Shown here: piece by piece, positions 1 to 12,684 of the stretch
How positions within the stretch are numbered: the first letter of the stretch is position 1
Layout: each line of letters begins with the position of its first letter
Assembly: GCA_029204225.1 (NCBI GenBank)
Contig: CM055103.1
Coordinates: forward strand, 18,924,925-18,988,924
Reading direction: 5' to 3'
Source of the DNA: Diphasiastrum complanatum
Lineage: Eukaryota > Streptophyta > Lycopodiopsida > Lycopodiales > Lycopodiaceae
Length of the DNA: 64,000 nt
Notes under the pieces: generated by a model
The model's input: the letters and a program-made list of their open reading frames with translations, nothing else
What the model was told of the DNA's origin: nothing
Databases searched by the model: none
Made by a program: the position numbers and the translations under genes

Positions 1-110
1 CGAAACAATTATTATCCAGTTTTCATAAGAGGATGCCAAGCTAGATAGTAAGGTCATGACAACATCTGACATAGTGACATTAGGATTGAATTTCTAGGTA
101 CAAGTTATAT
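1..110 (-). pseudogene. Ty1/copia gag scrap
   Basis: Read on the minus strand, the first ~85 bases give VVMTLLSSL followed by SSYENW. This resembles the conserved block in the middle of plant copia gag proteins (a leucine-rich step before a short Tyr/Trp motif). A stop lies just upstream in the frame and nothing further is readable, so it is an old fragment cut by the window edge. The match is short and the call is moderate. Confidence 0.45.
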
Positions 111-1147
111 CGCTCATGCAAAACCACATGAACTGATTTGTGTATCTGTTTTGATGTTTTCTTGTTCCAAAAAAGCTAGGTGCCACTCTTGATTTGATTA
201 GCTTGTTGCAACATCCTCTGCTTGCAGACTTCATACCCCGACATTTGATTTAGCTACCAATTCTAGTACATCAAATATCCCACCAGCTAACACATCTCAA
301 GTTGAGAGGGCCCAAATTATTAGCTCCCACACGGTTTTCCATCTTTTGGGAATTACCATGGGGTTTACAAAATGTACAACTTAGCCTAGCACTAGTATTT
401 CTCGTGCTCTCAACTTCGTCTCTGCTAGAAGCCTTTTGAGTGATGAGGCACTACATCGACACCTCGGAGCATGACATCAGCTAACACTAGCAAGATATTG
501 GTTTGATCATGTTTGATGGTTGCCCATGTCTATGACATAAGGTAAAAGATTCAGAGTTTCTAGTTGTCTCCATGTTAGAGATATTGTTGCCCCATAAGGT
601 ACAAGATTCTATGTTTCTAGTTGTCTCCCTATTGGAGATATTCTTGCCTAATCTAATGTGGACTGTATTTTGCAGAAATCAATCCATGCAAACTATTGCA
701 ATTTGTAATATAAAAGTTGAGGATGTCCAAGCACATGTGATAGTTTGGAAGTTGTTGAACTGTGTCATGTCTGATCACGTGAGTGATCCAATCACATTTC
801 GAGGATTTATGGTAGATGAAGCTCTTCGCATAGAATCCAATGGAATGATCAAATCTTGCATATGATTTTATAAAAATTTTGAAAATTTCTAAAACAGTTA
901 TTGTTGTCCTACTCATCGCTAGATTAATGGTTGATGTTGTTGTAGATGATGTTTTGCATGGAATGTGATGAAATGTTCATATTTTGCATATGATTCCATA
1001 AAACTATAGAGCTTTTATTTTTCTTTCATAATTGAGTTCTTTTTTAATTTACATTTTCAAATTTGAGAAAATCATATAGTAAAATTCAGATCTAGCTTCA
1101 AGTATTTTTTATTTTAATAGTTTAAGGGAAGAGGATTTGAAACTCTA
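111..1147. other. Spacer without recognisable gene
   Basis: AT-rich DNA with only short chance reading frames on either strand. The only structure seen is the 57-bp tandem duplication at 541-653. It is probably decayed transposon sequence. Confidence 0.5.
541..653 (+). repeat. 57-bp tandem duplication
   Basis: Two adjacent diverged copies (about 541-597 and 598-653), both containing TTTCTAGTTGTCTCC and TTGGAGATATT-like text. Period is 57 bp. No coding meaning seen. Confidence 0.7.
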
Positions 1148-1152
1148 CAAGG

Positions 1153-1768
1153 TGTTGAAATATTGGAAAAATCTATCTAATGTTGTAAGTAGGGGTCCTA
1201 AAAATGCCAAAGATGAATTGAGCTCTTTTGGCTTAGTAAAGACTCATCTTAGAATATAATATTCAAGGTAGGTAGAAGTAGAAACTCGAGCTACCATAGG
1301 AATTGTCATTTGTACTTTGCATGCCACATTTAATGCATGAAAATACTAGGTGGCACAATTAGACATATTGAGGTGGCTTGAATAAAGTCTAGATAGCTTG
1401 AGAGGTGGATTCATAACTCCAATTCAGCTCAAAGTAGGAGAAGAGTCCATGGATCTATATATATGTGATGTACTCTCATTGAGAAGATGATGATTTTTGT
1501 GTGTAATGCAAATTTGGAGACTAAGCTCTTTGTGCTCTCTCTCTCTCTACTCGAGTTTGTACATTCATATTCTCTCTCTAGCCTAGTTGAGGCATTTATT
1601 GTACTTAGTTTCATATTTTGTTGATAGATCTTGCTTGTAACACAATAATATTTCTTGTATGATCAGCTTTCCTATTGTCAATCAATGCTAGTTTGATCTT
1701 TATGGTATTATTGGGCTTAGGAGATCAAAAATACATGTGTAGAGCATCCCACACGTGTGAACTTTACA
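1153..1768 (+). repeat. 5' LTR of element 1
   Basis: 616 bp, begins TGTTGAAATATT and ends CTTTACA directly before the primer-binding site. A TATA-like CTATATATATG lies at about 1455-1465, and pyrimidine-rich CT repeats follow near 1537. The extended G-box CCACACGTGTGAAC lies near its 3' end. The 3' LTR has a 14-bp deletion relative to this copy near 1417-1432. Confidence 0.95.
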
Positions 1769-1780
1769 TGGTATCAGAGC
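1769..1780 (+). other. Primer-binding site (initiator Met tRNA)
   Basis: TGGTATCAGAGC immediately after the LTR. This is the standard plant copia site complementary to the 3' end of initiator methionine tRNA, priming minus-strand DNA synthesis. Confidence 0.95.
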
Positions 1781-2512
1781 CTACCTAAGATTTACAAGCA
1801 AATCTGATCAAAAAGTTTGCAAATTTGATCAGATTTCAAGCTAGGAATTGTCTAGATTCTACTTTCTAGCTAGTTTGCAGTTTTCTGGTGATTTTGAGCC
1901 TCAAACCAATTTGATTGGTCCAGATCAGGTACTGTACGAAATTTCACGTGCAGGCACGTGTGAAATCCACCCATTTTCAGTTTGGTGGTTCTCTCTCACC
2001 TTAGATCCAAATTTTATGCAATTTGGCCCACTAGAAAGCTAGAAATGTGTAGAATCTGATGCAATTTGAATCATGTCAGTTGGTAAGCCAATCAAAAGTT
2101 ATAAGCTTTTGAATAGGTGTAGGTAGGGCACCTAGACCTGTGAAAAATCTTGTGTACATGACATTTATTGCTTGAATGATCACAAAAATCACCCAGAAGT
2201 TGACCAATCTCATCTATATGTGATTTAGACAAAATTTATATGTTCTAGGCAAATTGTTTCATACAAATAGGTTGTATTTGAGTCGATTTGACATTTTTGG
2301 AGTATTTCACATGTGTGAAATTCAAAGAACCATAACTTTTGCCATACTTCATCTTTTTTTATAATTCAAATCTTGTTTTAGAGAGATTGTCAAACTAGTG
2401 AGATCTATCTCACAGTTTTTTGCTTAGTCTTACATAGGATTTGATTTTTTACCCTTGATTGGTTCCTATAGTGAGAAGATAAGTCCATCTTTTTTTATTT
2501 CCAACATTCTTT
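1781..2512 (+). other. Untranslated leader of element 1
   Basis: Non-coding, T-rich stretch between primer site and gag start. It carries further ACGTG palindromes (about 1945-1962 and 2306-2322) like those in the LTRs of several elements here. Confidence 0.6.
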
Positions 2513-3431
2513 ATGGCTTCAATGGGTGCCTTTCTATTAGAAGCAAGTGAAAGATTGTCAACCTCCAATTACTCAATTTGGAAGGTTAGGATGGAATCTG
2601 TCTTAATTCTACAAGATGTGATGGATATTGTACTTGGAATTGAAGAAGAACCACAAATTCCTCAAGAAATTTCAAAGTACAAAACGAGAGCTAATATGGC
2701 TCTACATTATATTAAGATGAATGTCTCAAATGACATCTTAAGAGAAACTGGTGCTTGTACTAATGCCAAAGATGCTTGGGATACTCTCAAGTCCATCTAT
2801 GAGGCAAAGGATACTTCTAGACTTCTAACACTGAAACCAAATCTTTCAAAGTGTACAGAGGAGTGATGAATGTGCTTCAGCTTATGTAATGAGAGTTAAG
2901 GACCTCCATAGAGAATTGTCATGCATAGGAGACTCCATCAACCAAAATGAACTTGTTCAAGTCATACTTAATGGGTTAAAGGAGGAATATGACAACCTTA
3001 TTCAGAGTTATGCCATTAAGGAGGAGCTACCAAATTTGGAAGCACTCCAAAGTGTGCTCATTTCTGAAGAATCAAGACAAGAGTATAAACTCTTGAAAAT
3101 GGAAAGACTGTCTCTCAACATTGATGGTAAAGCCCTCTTTACCAAAGACAAGCACAAGTCAAGAAGTAAGAATCAACACCAACCCTCTTCAAGCAAGAAC
3201 AATCTCATTTCCAAGGAGAAAGGAGAAGAGGATGAGTCCTCTCAAGCTTTCACATCCAAGAAGAAAAAAAAAAACAACAAGTATATCTTTTGTGGCAAGA
3301 AGGAGCATTATGCCACCAATTGCTTCAAGAAGAAGAGTCAATTCAAGCAAGCCAACATTTCCAATGAAGAGAAGGGAGATGCTCATGCAAGTGATGGAGA
3401 AGGATCTCTTATGGTCTCGAGTTATTCTTAA
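2513..3431 (+). pseudogene. gag: Element 1 gag (capsid/nucleocapsid), frameshifted
   Basis: Gag would form the virus-like particle that packages the element RNA. It starts at ATG 2513 and reads the copia gag hallmark NYSIWKVRMESVL, then LHYIKMNV and DAWDTLKSIYEAKD. A frameshift around 2835-2870 moves the reading to another frame, which resumes with YVMRVKDLHREL and runs to TAA 3429. The zinc knuckle near 3280-3330 reads CGKKEHYATNC, but its first cysteine is replaced by Tyr, so the CCHC motif is incomplete. The stop at 3429 interrupts gag-pol in the same frame and is shared with element 2. Confidence 0.9.
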
Positions 3432-6400
3432 TCACCTTTCAAGAAGGATGGTTCGTGGTACATCGCCAGTGGAGCTTCCTCACATATGTGTAGCTCCAAG
3501 CATTCTTTTTCATCCATGACACCTCATGAAGGAGCCAAGAAGTCCATCTACACAGCAAATGATCATGAGTGTGCTATTGAAGGCATAAGGACCATTCACT
3601 TAAAGCTTTCATCATCAAAAGTTCTTTCTCTGTCTAAAGTACTTTTTGTTCGTAAGTTAACGAAAAATCTTATTAGTGTTGGGCAATTGTTTGATAGTGG
3701 ACTAGATGTGAATTTCAATGTTGATACATGTACAATCAAGAAGCATGATGAGATCCTTGCATTTGGGTCTAGATATGGTGGAATCTACAAGCTTGATTCC
3801 AAAGAGTATGCTAACTCTTGTGATGGTACTTTTGCTTCTCATATTTTCTTGGAGGAACTATGGCATTGAAGATTGGGGCATCCTAACTATAGTTCTATAG
3901 TGTCCATGGTCAAGAAAGCCAAAGCTATTGACTTGCCTAATCTTATCTGCAAAAATTTCAAGCCATGTGAGGCTTGTGCCATATCTAAATCTCATAAGAA
4001 GCCTTTTTCAAAGTCATCTATCAAGACTACACATCCATTGGAGCTCATACACCCGGATGTGGACTTCTCATCTTCAAAGAGCAATGGTGGTGCTACTTGC
4101 TTTGTAACTTTCATTGATGATTTCACAAGATTTACTTGGTTATATCTTCTAGCTTCAAAGTCTATGGTATTTGACTATTTCCTAAAGTTCAAAGCTCTAG
4201 TTGAAAAGCAATTTTCATACATAATCAAGATTCTTAGAAGTGATGGAGGTGGTGAGTACACTTCCAATAAATTTCATGATTATTGTGAGCTTGAAGGCAT
4301 TAAAAGGGAGTTTTCTTGTGCATATACACCATCTCAAAATGGGGTGGCTGAAAGAAAGAATAGAACCTTGTGTGAATGTGCCAAAACCATTAGAATTGAG
4401 GCATCCTTGCCAAAAGACTTTTGGAGTGAGGCCATCAATTGTTCAAACTATCTTTGCAATCGACTCCCTCATGTTGCACTTGGAGGAAAGTCACCATATG
4501 AAGCACTCTATTTGAAGAAACCTAAGGTTGATCACCTTAGAGTATTTGGATGCATATGCTTTGTCCATATTCCCTTCGAAACGAGAAAGAAGGATGATCC
4601 TTGTGCAAGCAAAGGAGTAATGGTTGGATATTCATCCAACAAGAAAGCCTATCAAATCTACATGCTCTCTACTTCTAAAGTAATTGAAAGTAGAGATGTA
4701 GTTTTTCATGAAGAAGAAAAGTCCAATCTAGGAGGGGCCGAGATCAAGCTACCTCAAAATCCATCAACTTTTGTTATTGAAGATCAATCAACATATGGAG
4801 GGGTCGAGACTTGAAGATGGAAGTCCTCGGATTTTCACTCCTAGAAGATCCATGAGGGCGAGATCCGAGCCTAAGAGGCTCACTTATGATGACAAAGGAA
4901 AACAAGTGGATCTTGATTCCACTTATGCTTATTTTGTTTCTCATCAGGAGCCCAAAGATGTCGAAGAAGCCCTCAATACCAAGGAGTGGTATGAGGCCAT
5001 GAAGATTGAATATGATGCCTTGATCACTAACCACACATGGGAGCTAGTGGATCCACCACCTAACATGCACATCATTGGATGCAAGTGGGTGTTCAAGATC
5101 AAGTACAATCATGATGGCTCCATCAACAACTACAAGGCAAGATTATGTGCTAAAGGCTTTGCACAAATATATGGCCTTGACTATGAAGAAACCTTTGCTC
5201 CTGTAGCAAAGATGGTGACAATAAGAATCATAATCTCTCTTGTCTTATTTTTTAAGTAGAAATTGTATCAACTTGATGTCTCCAACGCTTTTTTGAATGG
5301 CTATCTTGAGGAGGAGATATACATGGAACAACCTCAATGATTCATCAAGGATAAATCTAAGGTGTCTTTGCTATTTAGAAGTCTTTATGGCTTGAAGCAA
5401 GCACCTAGATCATGGTATACAAGACTCAACAACTTTCTACTTTCATTAGGATTTGTGCTTAGTGACTATGATCCTTCTATGTACTTAAAGTTTGATGGTA
5501 GTAATATTGTCATTCTTCTAATCTATGTAGATGACATTATTCTTAGTGGAAGTTGTTTGATGCTAGTTCAAGAAACTAAGGATGCATTAGGAGGAGAATT
5601 TAAAATGCAAGATCTAGGAGAGATCCATTACATTTTAGGCCTTGAGATTGATTTTCATGAAGAGTATGCTTTTATTTGTCAATCTAGATATGTCTTTTCT
5701 ATGTTGAGAAAATTCAATATGCAAAATTGTAAAAGCATAGATACTCCCATGGAGCAACATGTAAAAGACCCTATTAAAGGTAATGAAAGATCCTTCGAGG
5801 ACATCACACTATATAGGAGCCTTATAGGCTCCTTAATTTGGCTTATTATCACTAGATCCGATTTGAACTATTGTGTGCACAAATTGAGTCAATTTATGCA
5901 AGATCCTAAGATCCAAGATTGGAAGATGACCAAGAGAGTTCTAAGATATGTATCTTCTACTCAAAATTATGGTTTATTGTACAAGAATGAAGATCTAACC
6001 ATTGTTGGCTATTCGGATTTCGATTTTGCAAGTGATAAAATGGATCGAGAGTCCATTAATGCATATACTATCTTTCTTGGAGGCAATCTTGTGTCTTGGC
6101 TTTCAAAGAAGCAAGATATCATATCCCTATCTTCTTGTGAGGCTGAGTACAAAGCACTCACTACAACAACTAAAGAGGTGCTTTGGATCAAGAGGTTAAT
6201 CATGGAACTAAAGTGCATCAAAGAGGATGATCTTCCCTTGATCAAGTGTGACAACATATCGACCCAAGCTCTTGCAAACAATCCTATTTTTCATGCAAGA
6301 AGCAAGCATATAGAAGTGACACACCATTTTGTAAGGGAAAAGCTCATTGGAGGTGAAATCAACTTGGAACATATCAACACATCTTCATGTATTGTTGATC

Positions 6401-6489
6401 TTCTCACAAAGCCACTTTGCAAAAGTGTCTTCTCAAAGCATAGATCTAATCTTGGTCTTATCTCAAGATCGATGCTTGATCCACATTAG
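3432..6489 (+). pseudogene. pol: Element 1 pol (protease, integrase, RT, RNase H), multiply broken
   Basis: Protease: WYIASGASSHM near 3453; the expected catalytic Asp of D-S-G is Ala. Integrase: HPD, RSDGGGEY and NGVAERKNRT supply the D-D-E residues; the zinc region contains LWH-stop-RLGH, with TGA at 3867. A frameshift lies near 4800, after the integrase. [10 protein letters not shown], then TAG 5260 (in place of Trp) and TGA 5338, then YGLKQAPRSW and the active site YVDDIILSG. RNase H: SSCEAEYKAL, CDN and HARSKHIEVTHHF, ending at 6489. The 5260 and 5338 stops are absent from element 2, while 3429, 3867, the 4800 frameshift and the Ala substitution are shared. Confidence 0.93.
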
Positions 6490-6497
6490 ATACATTT

Positions 6498-6507
6498 TTA
6501 GGAGGAG
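6498..6507 (+). other. Polypurine tract of element 1
   Basis: TTAGGAGGAG directly before the 3' LTR. It primes plus-strand synthesis. The same tract sits beside the LTR of element 2. Confidence 0.85.
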
Positions 6508-7109
6508 TGTTGAAATATTGAAAAAATCTATCTAATGTTGTAAGTAGGGGTCCTAAAAATGCCAAAGATGAACTGAGCTCTTTTGGCTTAGTAAAGACTC
6601 ATCTTAGAATAAAATATTCAAGATAGGTAGAAGTAGAAACTCAAGCTACCATAGGAATTGCCATTTGTACTTTGCATGCCACATTTAATGCATGCAAATA
6701 CTAGGTGGCACAATTAGACATATTGAAGTGGCTTGAATAAAGTTTAGATAGCCTGAGAGGTGGATTCATAAAGTAGGAGGAGAGTCCATGGATCTATATA
6801 TATGTGATGTACTCTCATTGAGAAGAAGATGATTTTTGTGTGTAATGCAAATTTGGAGACTACGCTCTTTGTGCTCTCTCTCTCTCTCTACTCGAGTTTG
6901 TACATTCATATTCTCTCTCTAGTCGAGTTGAGGCATTTATTGTACTTAGTTTCATATTTTGTTGATAGATCTTGCTTGTAACACAATAATATTTCTTGTA
7001 TGATCAGCTTTCCTATTGTCAATCAATGCTGGTTTGATCTTTATGGTATTATTGGGCTTAGGAGATCAAAAGTACATGTGTAGGGCATCTCACACGTGTG
7101 AATTTTACA
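6508..7109 (+). repeat. 3' LTR of element 1
   Basis: 602 bp, matching 1153-1768 with scattered substitutions and a small deletion. It ends GAATTTTACA and is followed by the target duplication CAAGG. Confidence 0.95.
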
Positions 7110-7114
7110 CAAGG

Positions 7115-8332
7115 TTTAGCGTTGTCTTACAAACCCTCAATTCTACACAAAGAAGTGGTTAATCTAATATATACATTTGCAACAAAGTCAAATAGAACTT
7201 ATGCCACATTATCAAATATCCGTACATATCGGAATCACGGAAGAATAGACAAGTTTTTTTACCAAAAATGTAGATCCTCGCAAGATAGCTCTGTCACCTC
7301 GACAACTATTTGTACATTTTAGTACCAAGAAAAAGTAAAATATGTGAGCTTGTTTTTTTTTTTAAATTTAGAGTACTCAGCTATCGCTTTAATCCCATAT
7401 CACAATCTGACAAAGTAAAAAGGTAAAATTATCACTTTTAATTTCACACTCTTACTCAACCAAGAAGCTGGAAACATCAACTACATTATCTACAACAATA
7501 TCATCCATTAATCCAAGGGAGAATAGAATGTCAATAAGTCTGAATTCTACGAAAAGCAATCAGCACATGTAAGAACAAGACATACAACATCAATATAAAA
7601 ACTACAAAAGGAGTCCACATTGCTAAATCTTCCTCACAAATCTCTTCAAAGTCATTCTAAGAAAGACTCACAAGTATTTGAGAAGGTGCAAAGCAATTTA
7701 GTGTGACAACATGATCAAAGAAATCTAAAAGACAAGGTTCTATTTATGTAAAACTTTGATCTACAAACTCATGGTCTTTAGGAGTTGTGTAGTCCTCTAC
7801 ACATGAAATTTTGGAGGGAAATTTCTCCCGCTTGTGGCTCGTGCTTTGTTTCTTGGCAGCTTGCTTTCTTCCATGCGCATTGTTAATATACTTTAAAACT
7901 TGAGCCAACCACACAAGTTAGATGGTAGGCAGCACCAGAAACTAAAAAGATGGCAAAAAATTCCGGTCATTTTCTTATTCTTTTTCTAATATTCTCTTAC
8001 TACGGCACAATTTCTTATACGACCCTTTTGAAATCAAAATCTTCTCTAATGTCGAATGATCAGCCGTCTACTTTAAGAGTTTATCCCAACTTGGATTCAA
8101 AAAAGAAAACATACCATAATATAAAATAATGGATTATAGATCTTCAAGCTGCAGAGACATTGAAAGTTGCTAGGATTACCACTTACCGGTACCCACAATT
8201 AATGAAGATAAGCCAAATCCATTGCAGATTTCACATCAACGAACAAACATAAATACTCTTTTACATCAACATGAAGAGCCTTTTAAGATGACTGAACTAA
8301 AGATTTCTAAAACGAAGCTGATTGCGAATATA
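7115..8332. other. Spacer without recognisable gene
   Basis: AT-rich DNA with no reading frame resembling a known family and no terminal repeats seen. This is the continuation of the target site of element 1. Confidence 0.5.
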
Positions 8333-8600
8333 CATTAGGGGAGTTTTGAGCTCCAAAAAGACCTTATAAGAATTCGTGCAAAAACCTCTTTTGTATTATT
8401 AAAATATTATAACACTATTTTTTACTAATACATTTGACTTGCCATAACCTTTTAACTGTAGCTCATAAGTATGTCATGTAAAATATCATTGGAAAGCACT
8501 TGTCGAGCACTTTCTAATGCACCAAACTTCGCTGAATTTGAACTTACCACTAAAAAGTTATGCCATTTTAAATATGGATTTAAAAAGTTACGTTACATAG
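8333..8600 (+). repeat. Left arm of a large inverted repeat
   Basis: Matches the reverse complement of 12450-12684, beginning CATTAGGGG-GTTTTGAGCTC and ending GTTACNTTACRTAG. It has one internal ~35-bp length difference. It could be a terminal inverted repeat or one of two oppositely oriented LTR remnants. No target duplication was found. Confidence 0.8.
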
Positions 8601-8939
8601 AAGCCACTATGTCAAGAAACAATTGAGCCACATGTACATAAAAAGTGAAAGAAAAAAAGAAAAATGAATCTTGACAAAAGGTCCTTCACATTGGGACCTT
8701 CTTTAATGCTTTCAAGTAAGATGGATACACACAAAAAAAATTTTAGCGGGATGTTTATCAAATCTAGAACCGAAGATTTAGTGAGAATCTTTATATTGTG
8801 CCAGATTTGAAGAATAAAATGAAATTCTCAATATAGGGGCATCGTGGAAAAGTGAGCAACACAATATCACTTTGCCAATCAAGCATACATAGTTTAATGA
8901 GGAAATACTAGTGATAGATGAAAGATTTGGTATGAATCT

Positions 8940-9640
8940 AATTTCTTTCAAGTTGTACAAGAAATGGGGGCTTCCAAAGTTAGAACCTACAAATTTCCAA
9001 TCAAATTGGCAGATCAATTGAGCGTAAGGCCAAAAGGAGTAGTAAAAGGTATAACGATACAAGTAGCGGGCGTTCAATTTGTTATTACCTTTGTGGTACA
9101 AATGATCTCCCTGAAGCACTGTCAATTTCTTAGATATTGTTGGGTCATCCATGGTTACGAGTTGCACAAGTGATTCGTAATAGAAAAATGGGCAAGATCG
9201 CTTTCAAAAATTGTGAGCAAGCAATTGAAGTGGATCCAATCACTTGAACCCCATAGATCATACCATAGACCATGAAGATATGATATTGGGAATTTATTAT
9301 GATTCACAATCTGACAATGTGAATTGGAATCAAGCATTAGCAATTGTTGATTGCATATTAGGCTACATGTGTTGCCATGATGAAGGATTGTAAGTGAGTA
9401 TTACACCTCCCAATGAGCGCACTCTTGATACACCAATAACATATGGGATAAATATGATGAACGTGGCTTGGATTTTAGCTAATCCAATTCCTGATCCGAT
9501 AGAAGATGAGCTCATACCAGTGGATCATGATTTATCTTATAATGAAGAGGCCGAATTGGATAATGAGCAGATTTTATGCCATATGGATCCAACTAGATTT
9601 GCATGTATCAAATTCGAGATCAACCTCCACCACAAGTGAT
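8940..9640 (+). pseudogene. pol: Ty3/gypsy protease-region remnant
   Basis: Around 8964-9160 the translation YKFPIKLADQLSVRPKGVV, then GITIQVAGVQF, resembles the post-active-site half of plant gypsy aspartic proteases, where a LADQS-RPKG block precedes ILGRPWL. The ILGRPWL position is degraded here. Further downstream, 9394-9636 is open but not recognised. No start and no active site remain. Relation to the opposite-strand pol at 10440-12000 is possible but not shown. Confidence 0.55.
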
Positions 9641-9857
9641 TATTTTGACAGATAAAGTTATGCATTAATATAAAGTTCTCAAATGGCTTAATCTCTCAAA
9701 TGAGACAATTGCGAAGGTAGATCTTGAGATCAGTGGTCATGTTCAAAAAAGGAAAAGGAAAGATGAATCTAAGATGATTCTTTGAGTCACAAATTAATGA
9801 AGAAGAAATCCTTAGTAGCAAAGAAATTAACTTCCAAGAGCAAAACTAAGATCAACC

Positions 9858-10430
9858 TGTTGGAGTAAGAAAAGGACCGCTCTGCAGTGCACGGTTCGAT
9901 TAGCCTTTGTCAAGTAAAAGGGGGGAGGGGGCTTAACTAAGTTGACAAGGCCATGGGAGAAGGGGCCTTAACTAAATTTAATGTTCTATTGGAGTCCATG
10001 GGCCATGTGACACCTTTTGGTGACCCACATGGTATGAAAGATCTAGAAAGGACACCTGGGACCTTTTCTAAGGCCCCACTTGTCATTTTTGCTTGTGGAA
10101 AGGGGAGGAGCTTTGGAGCGGGGGGTGAAGGGGGTTAAAAGAAGTACGTTCACTTTTCTCTACCCCATTACCATTCTCCATTTTTCCTCAAGCTTCTAGC
10201 TACATACTTCTTTTGCCATGATCACTCCTATAGAAGAAACCCGAGCTCCAAGTCTCGTCGGGACTAATATGGAGAATATGATGCGTGCAATTAACTTATT
10301 GCGACAACAACTTGTTGACATCACCATGCGGGCTAAACATGAACGAGCGGAGGCTATGTCCCAATCTCGGCAAGCACTCCTCAACCCGATGTTAAGTGGT
10401 ATAACTTCTTTTGGACATGAATACAGTTGA
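9858..10430 (+). pseudogene. gag: Possible gypsy leader and gag start
   Basis: From 9858 (TGTTGGAGTAAG) to about 10200 is a GC-richer non-coding stretch. An open frame from ATG 10218 then encodes a charged helical peptide (NMMRAINLLRQQLVDI, AKHERAEAMSQSRQALL), like the N-terminus of some plant gypsy gag proteins. It stops at 10430, close to where opposite-strand pol begins. The assignment is tentative. Confidence 0.3.
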
Positions 10431-10439
10431 CGTTCAGCC

Positions 10440-12000
10440 ATGACACTTGTCTTCCTCACGTAACTAACTTGAGCGGTTTTGTTGTGTGGGATGGTGGCCC
10501 ACACCATGGGTAACCCAGATTTGGCACTTTTCGGGGTTCAACGAAATTCTAAACCTTTGACAGTGAATGACCACTTGTTCAAGGACATCAAGATACTTAT
10601 CTGCAGATGAATGTACACCAAGATCATCGAGATAAATCTCTAGATTCTTGTGTAACAGATCCTTGAAAGCCCGTTGCATCACCCTTTGGAATGTCGATGG
10701 GGCATTGCACAGACCGAATGGCATAACAATATACGTGAATGTGCCAAACTCTGTAACAAACGCCGTTTTGAAATGATCTTCGGGAGCAATTTGGACTAAG
10801 AAATAGCCACTAAAACCATCCAGGAAGCTGCTCCTACCATATCTTCGAGGATTTGTGTGGTCAAAGGTATTGGGAAGCGATCTTTCTTTGTTTGGCCATT
10901 AAGTTTCTTCAAATGCACGCAGATATGAAGTTTACCATTTTTCTTTGGTACCACCACAATCGGCAATACCCAACTAGTGTGTTCGATTTCATAAATGAAA
11001 CCAACATCGAGAAGCTTCTGAATATCTTCTCTTATCTTCTATCGATAGTTAGAGGTGCAGTAAGGTTTCGCTCTCACAAGCATTGCACCATCTTGTAGTG
11101 GAATTGTATGCACTGCAACGTCAGGAGAAATCCTCTTCATTTCTTTATAACTCCACGCAAACATGTCTCTGTATTTGCGCAATAACTTTTTCAAATCCCA
11201 CAATTGGGTTGGATTCAGGTGGGCACCTACGTGCACTAAATAATCTACGTCTTCATCACTATCCTTCAAATTTAGAAGTATTGTCTTTGTAGGTCCCTCA
11301 AAAGAAGTTGATGGTGGTTGAGGTTCCCGTTTTGGCTTTAGCATACTGATGATTGCATCATCAGTCGTGTAATCCTTAAAATATTGTGGAACATCATATA
11401 GTGAATCATCAACTATCTCTGGTGGATCTTAGGAATGTCCTCTACATGTTTGCTTGTAGATAATGAAGCTTGACTAGGATTTTTTTTTGGTTTTTTATTA
11501 AAGGTTTGATTGGTTGTTTCAGCTTTTCGCGCATTTGAAATTGTTTATCAGTCAATCATACATCAACCTTTGATTTGTTTTTAGCATGCGAGATGTTTGC
11601 ATATTTGTAGTAGTAGGCATGCATAGATTTTTTATTGTGTTTTTTTCTCAAATTAAGTCTTCGTCAATGATGCTTAGGACTTCATCAGTGTGTACTTCCC
11701 ATTGATAGACTTTTAACTTTGGTCTGTATGCACGAGCGACCATATTAGTTGGAACTCTTTGTTGTCCTGAAGGTGTTGTTAGAGCTAATCACGAAAGTGG
11801 TGCTCCCATCCCTGGTGCATTGGTGGGTGGTCCTTAATGATATCTATAATATGAAATCTTTGTTGGATAACTCTTGGATTGCATGAACAAAATGTTGTTT
11901 CAGGTGAGGAAACATTACAAAGATGGTCATACCTATTTATCATTTTTCCCTTCATCATCGAACATTCATTTCTTGTATGATTTTTGGCACAGATTGATAA
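10440..12000 (-). pseudogene. pol: Ty3/gypsy pol fragment (RT)
   Basis: Minus-strand reading from about 12000 down. The linker before RT comes first, then DVPQYFKDYTTDD near 11390, then FAWSYKEM and HTIPL near 11150. RT motifs follow: SWVLPIVVVPKKNGKL near 10960, MPFGLCNAPSTFQRVM at 10724, and the active site IYLDDLGVHS near 10620. A frameshift follows WVTHG near 10500. Stops (for example near 11040) and small deletions break the frame. FAWSY preceding RT is typical of plant gypsy elements. No integrase or LTR of this copy is identified. Confidence 0.85.
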
Positions 12001-12449
12001 CTAAACATTTTTTCTTCTAGGATATACTGCAATTGTTGAGAAATTTTCGGTTGTTTGGCAGTTGCACTTCTAATGATTTGAGTTTCTGATCAAACTACAC
12101 TGTCAACTATTCCATTTGAAATTGTTGTCTCTAATTAAAAATTCACTAGATTGGGACCGAAGAGTGGATTCAAGAATACCCAATATTTTAATCGATTTCA
12201 GTACCATCCACTATCAAATCATCAATCATGTATGGGTATATCAAGAAGATTTTTCGATCATCTCAACTGTACTCTTTTGCATTCTCTTTCTCCCAAATTG
12301 CGAAAACTAAACGTTTTTTTTTTTTTCAAAAGGATCTTAGCCATTAGCGGAGTTCTAAATCCAAAAAAGACCCTTTGTAAAGATTATCTTTATATGATTT
12401 CTCAAATTTTTCTTATACATAGACCAATCAAAACACTCAAATTTGAAAT

Positions 12450-12684
12450 CTACGTAAGGTAACTTTTTGAGCCCTCGTTAAAAATGGCATAACATTTTAG
12501 TGATAAGCCCGAATTCAGCGGAGTCCAATGATATCTTACATGCCATACTTCTAAGCTACGATTAAAAAGTTATGGCAAGTCAAATGTATTAATTGAAAAT
12601 AGTGTTATAATACTTTAATAATACAAAAGGGATGTTTGCATGAATTCTTATAAAGTCCTTTTAGAGCTCAAAACACCCCTAATG
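12450..12684 (-). repeat. Right arm of a large inverted repeat
   Basis: Reverse complement of 8333-8600, about 85% similar by eye. Together the arms bound 4.35 kb containing gypsy pieces in opposite orientations. Confidence 0.8.

Larger units (their letters stand above)
1153..7109 (+). mobile_element. Ty1/copia LTR retrotransposon (element 1)
   Basis: Complete insertion: 5' LTR, primer-binding site, gag, protease-integrase-RT-RNase H region, polypurine tract, 3' LTR. The target duplication CAAGG is perfect at 1148-1152 and 7110-7114. Domain order (integrase before RT) is that of Ty1/copia. The two LTRs differ by roughly 3% plus a deletion, so insertion was not very recent. The coding region is broken: a gag frameshift, in-frame stops at 3429, 3867, 5260 and 5338, and a frameshift near 4800. 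Several of these defects also occur in element 2 at the other end of the window, so they predate both insertions. It cannot encode its own proteins. Confidence 0.96.

Noticed and set aside
1769-1780. tRNA gene at primer sites
   Set aside because: Only the 12-base complement of a tRNA 3' end, as expected for LTR element primer sites.
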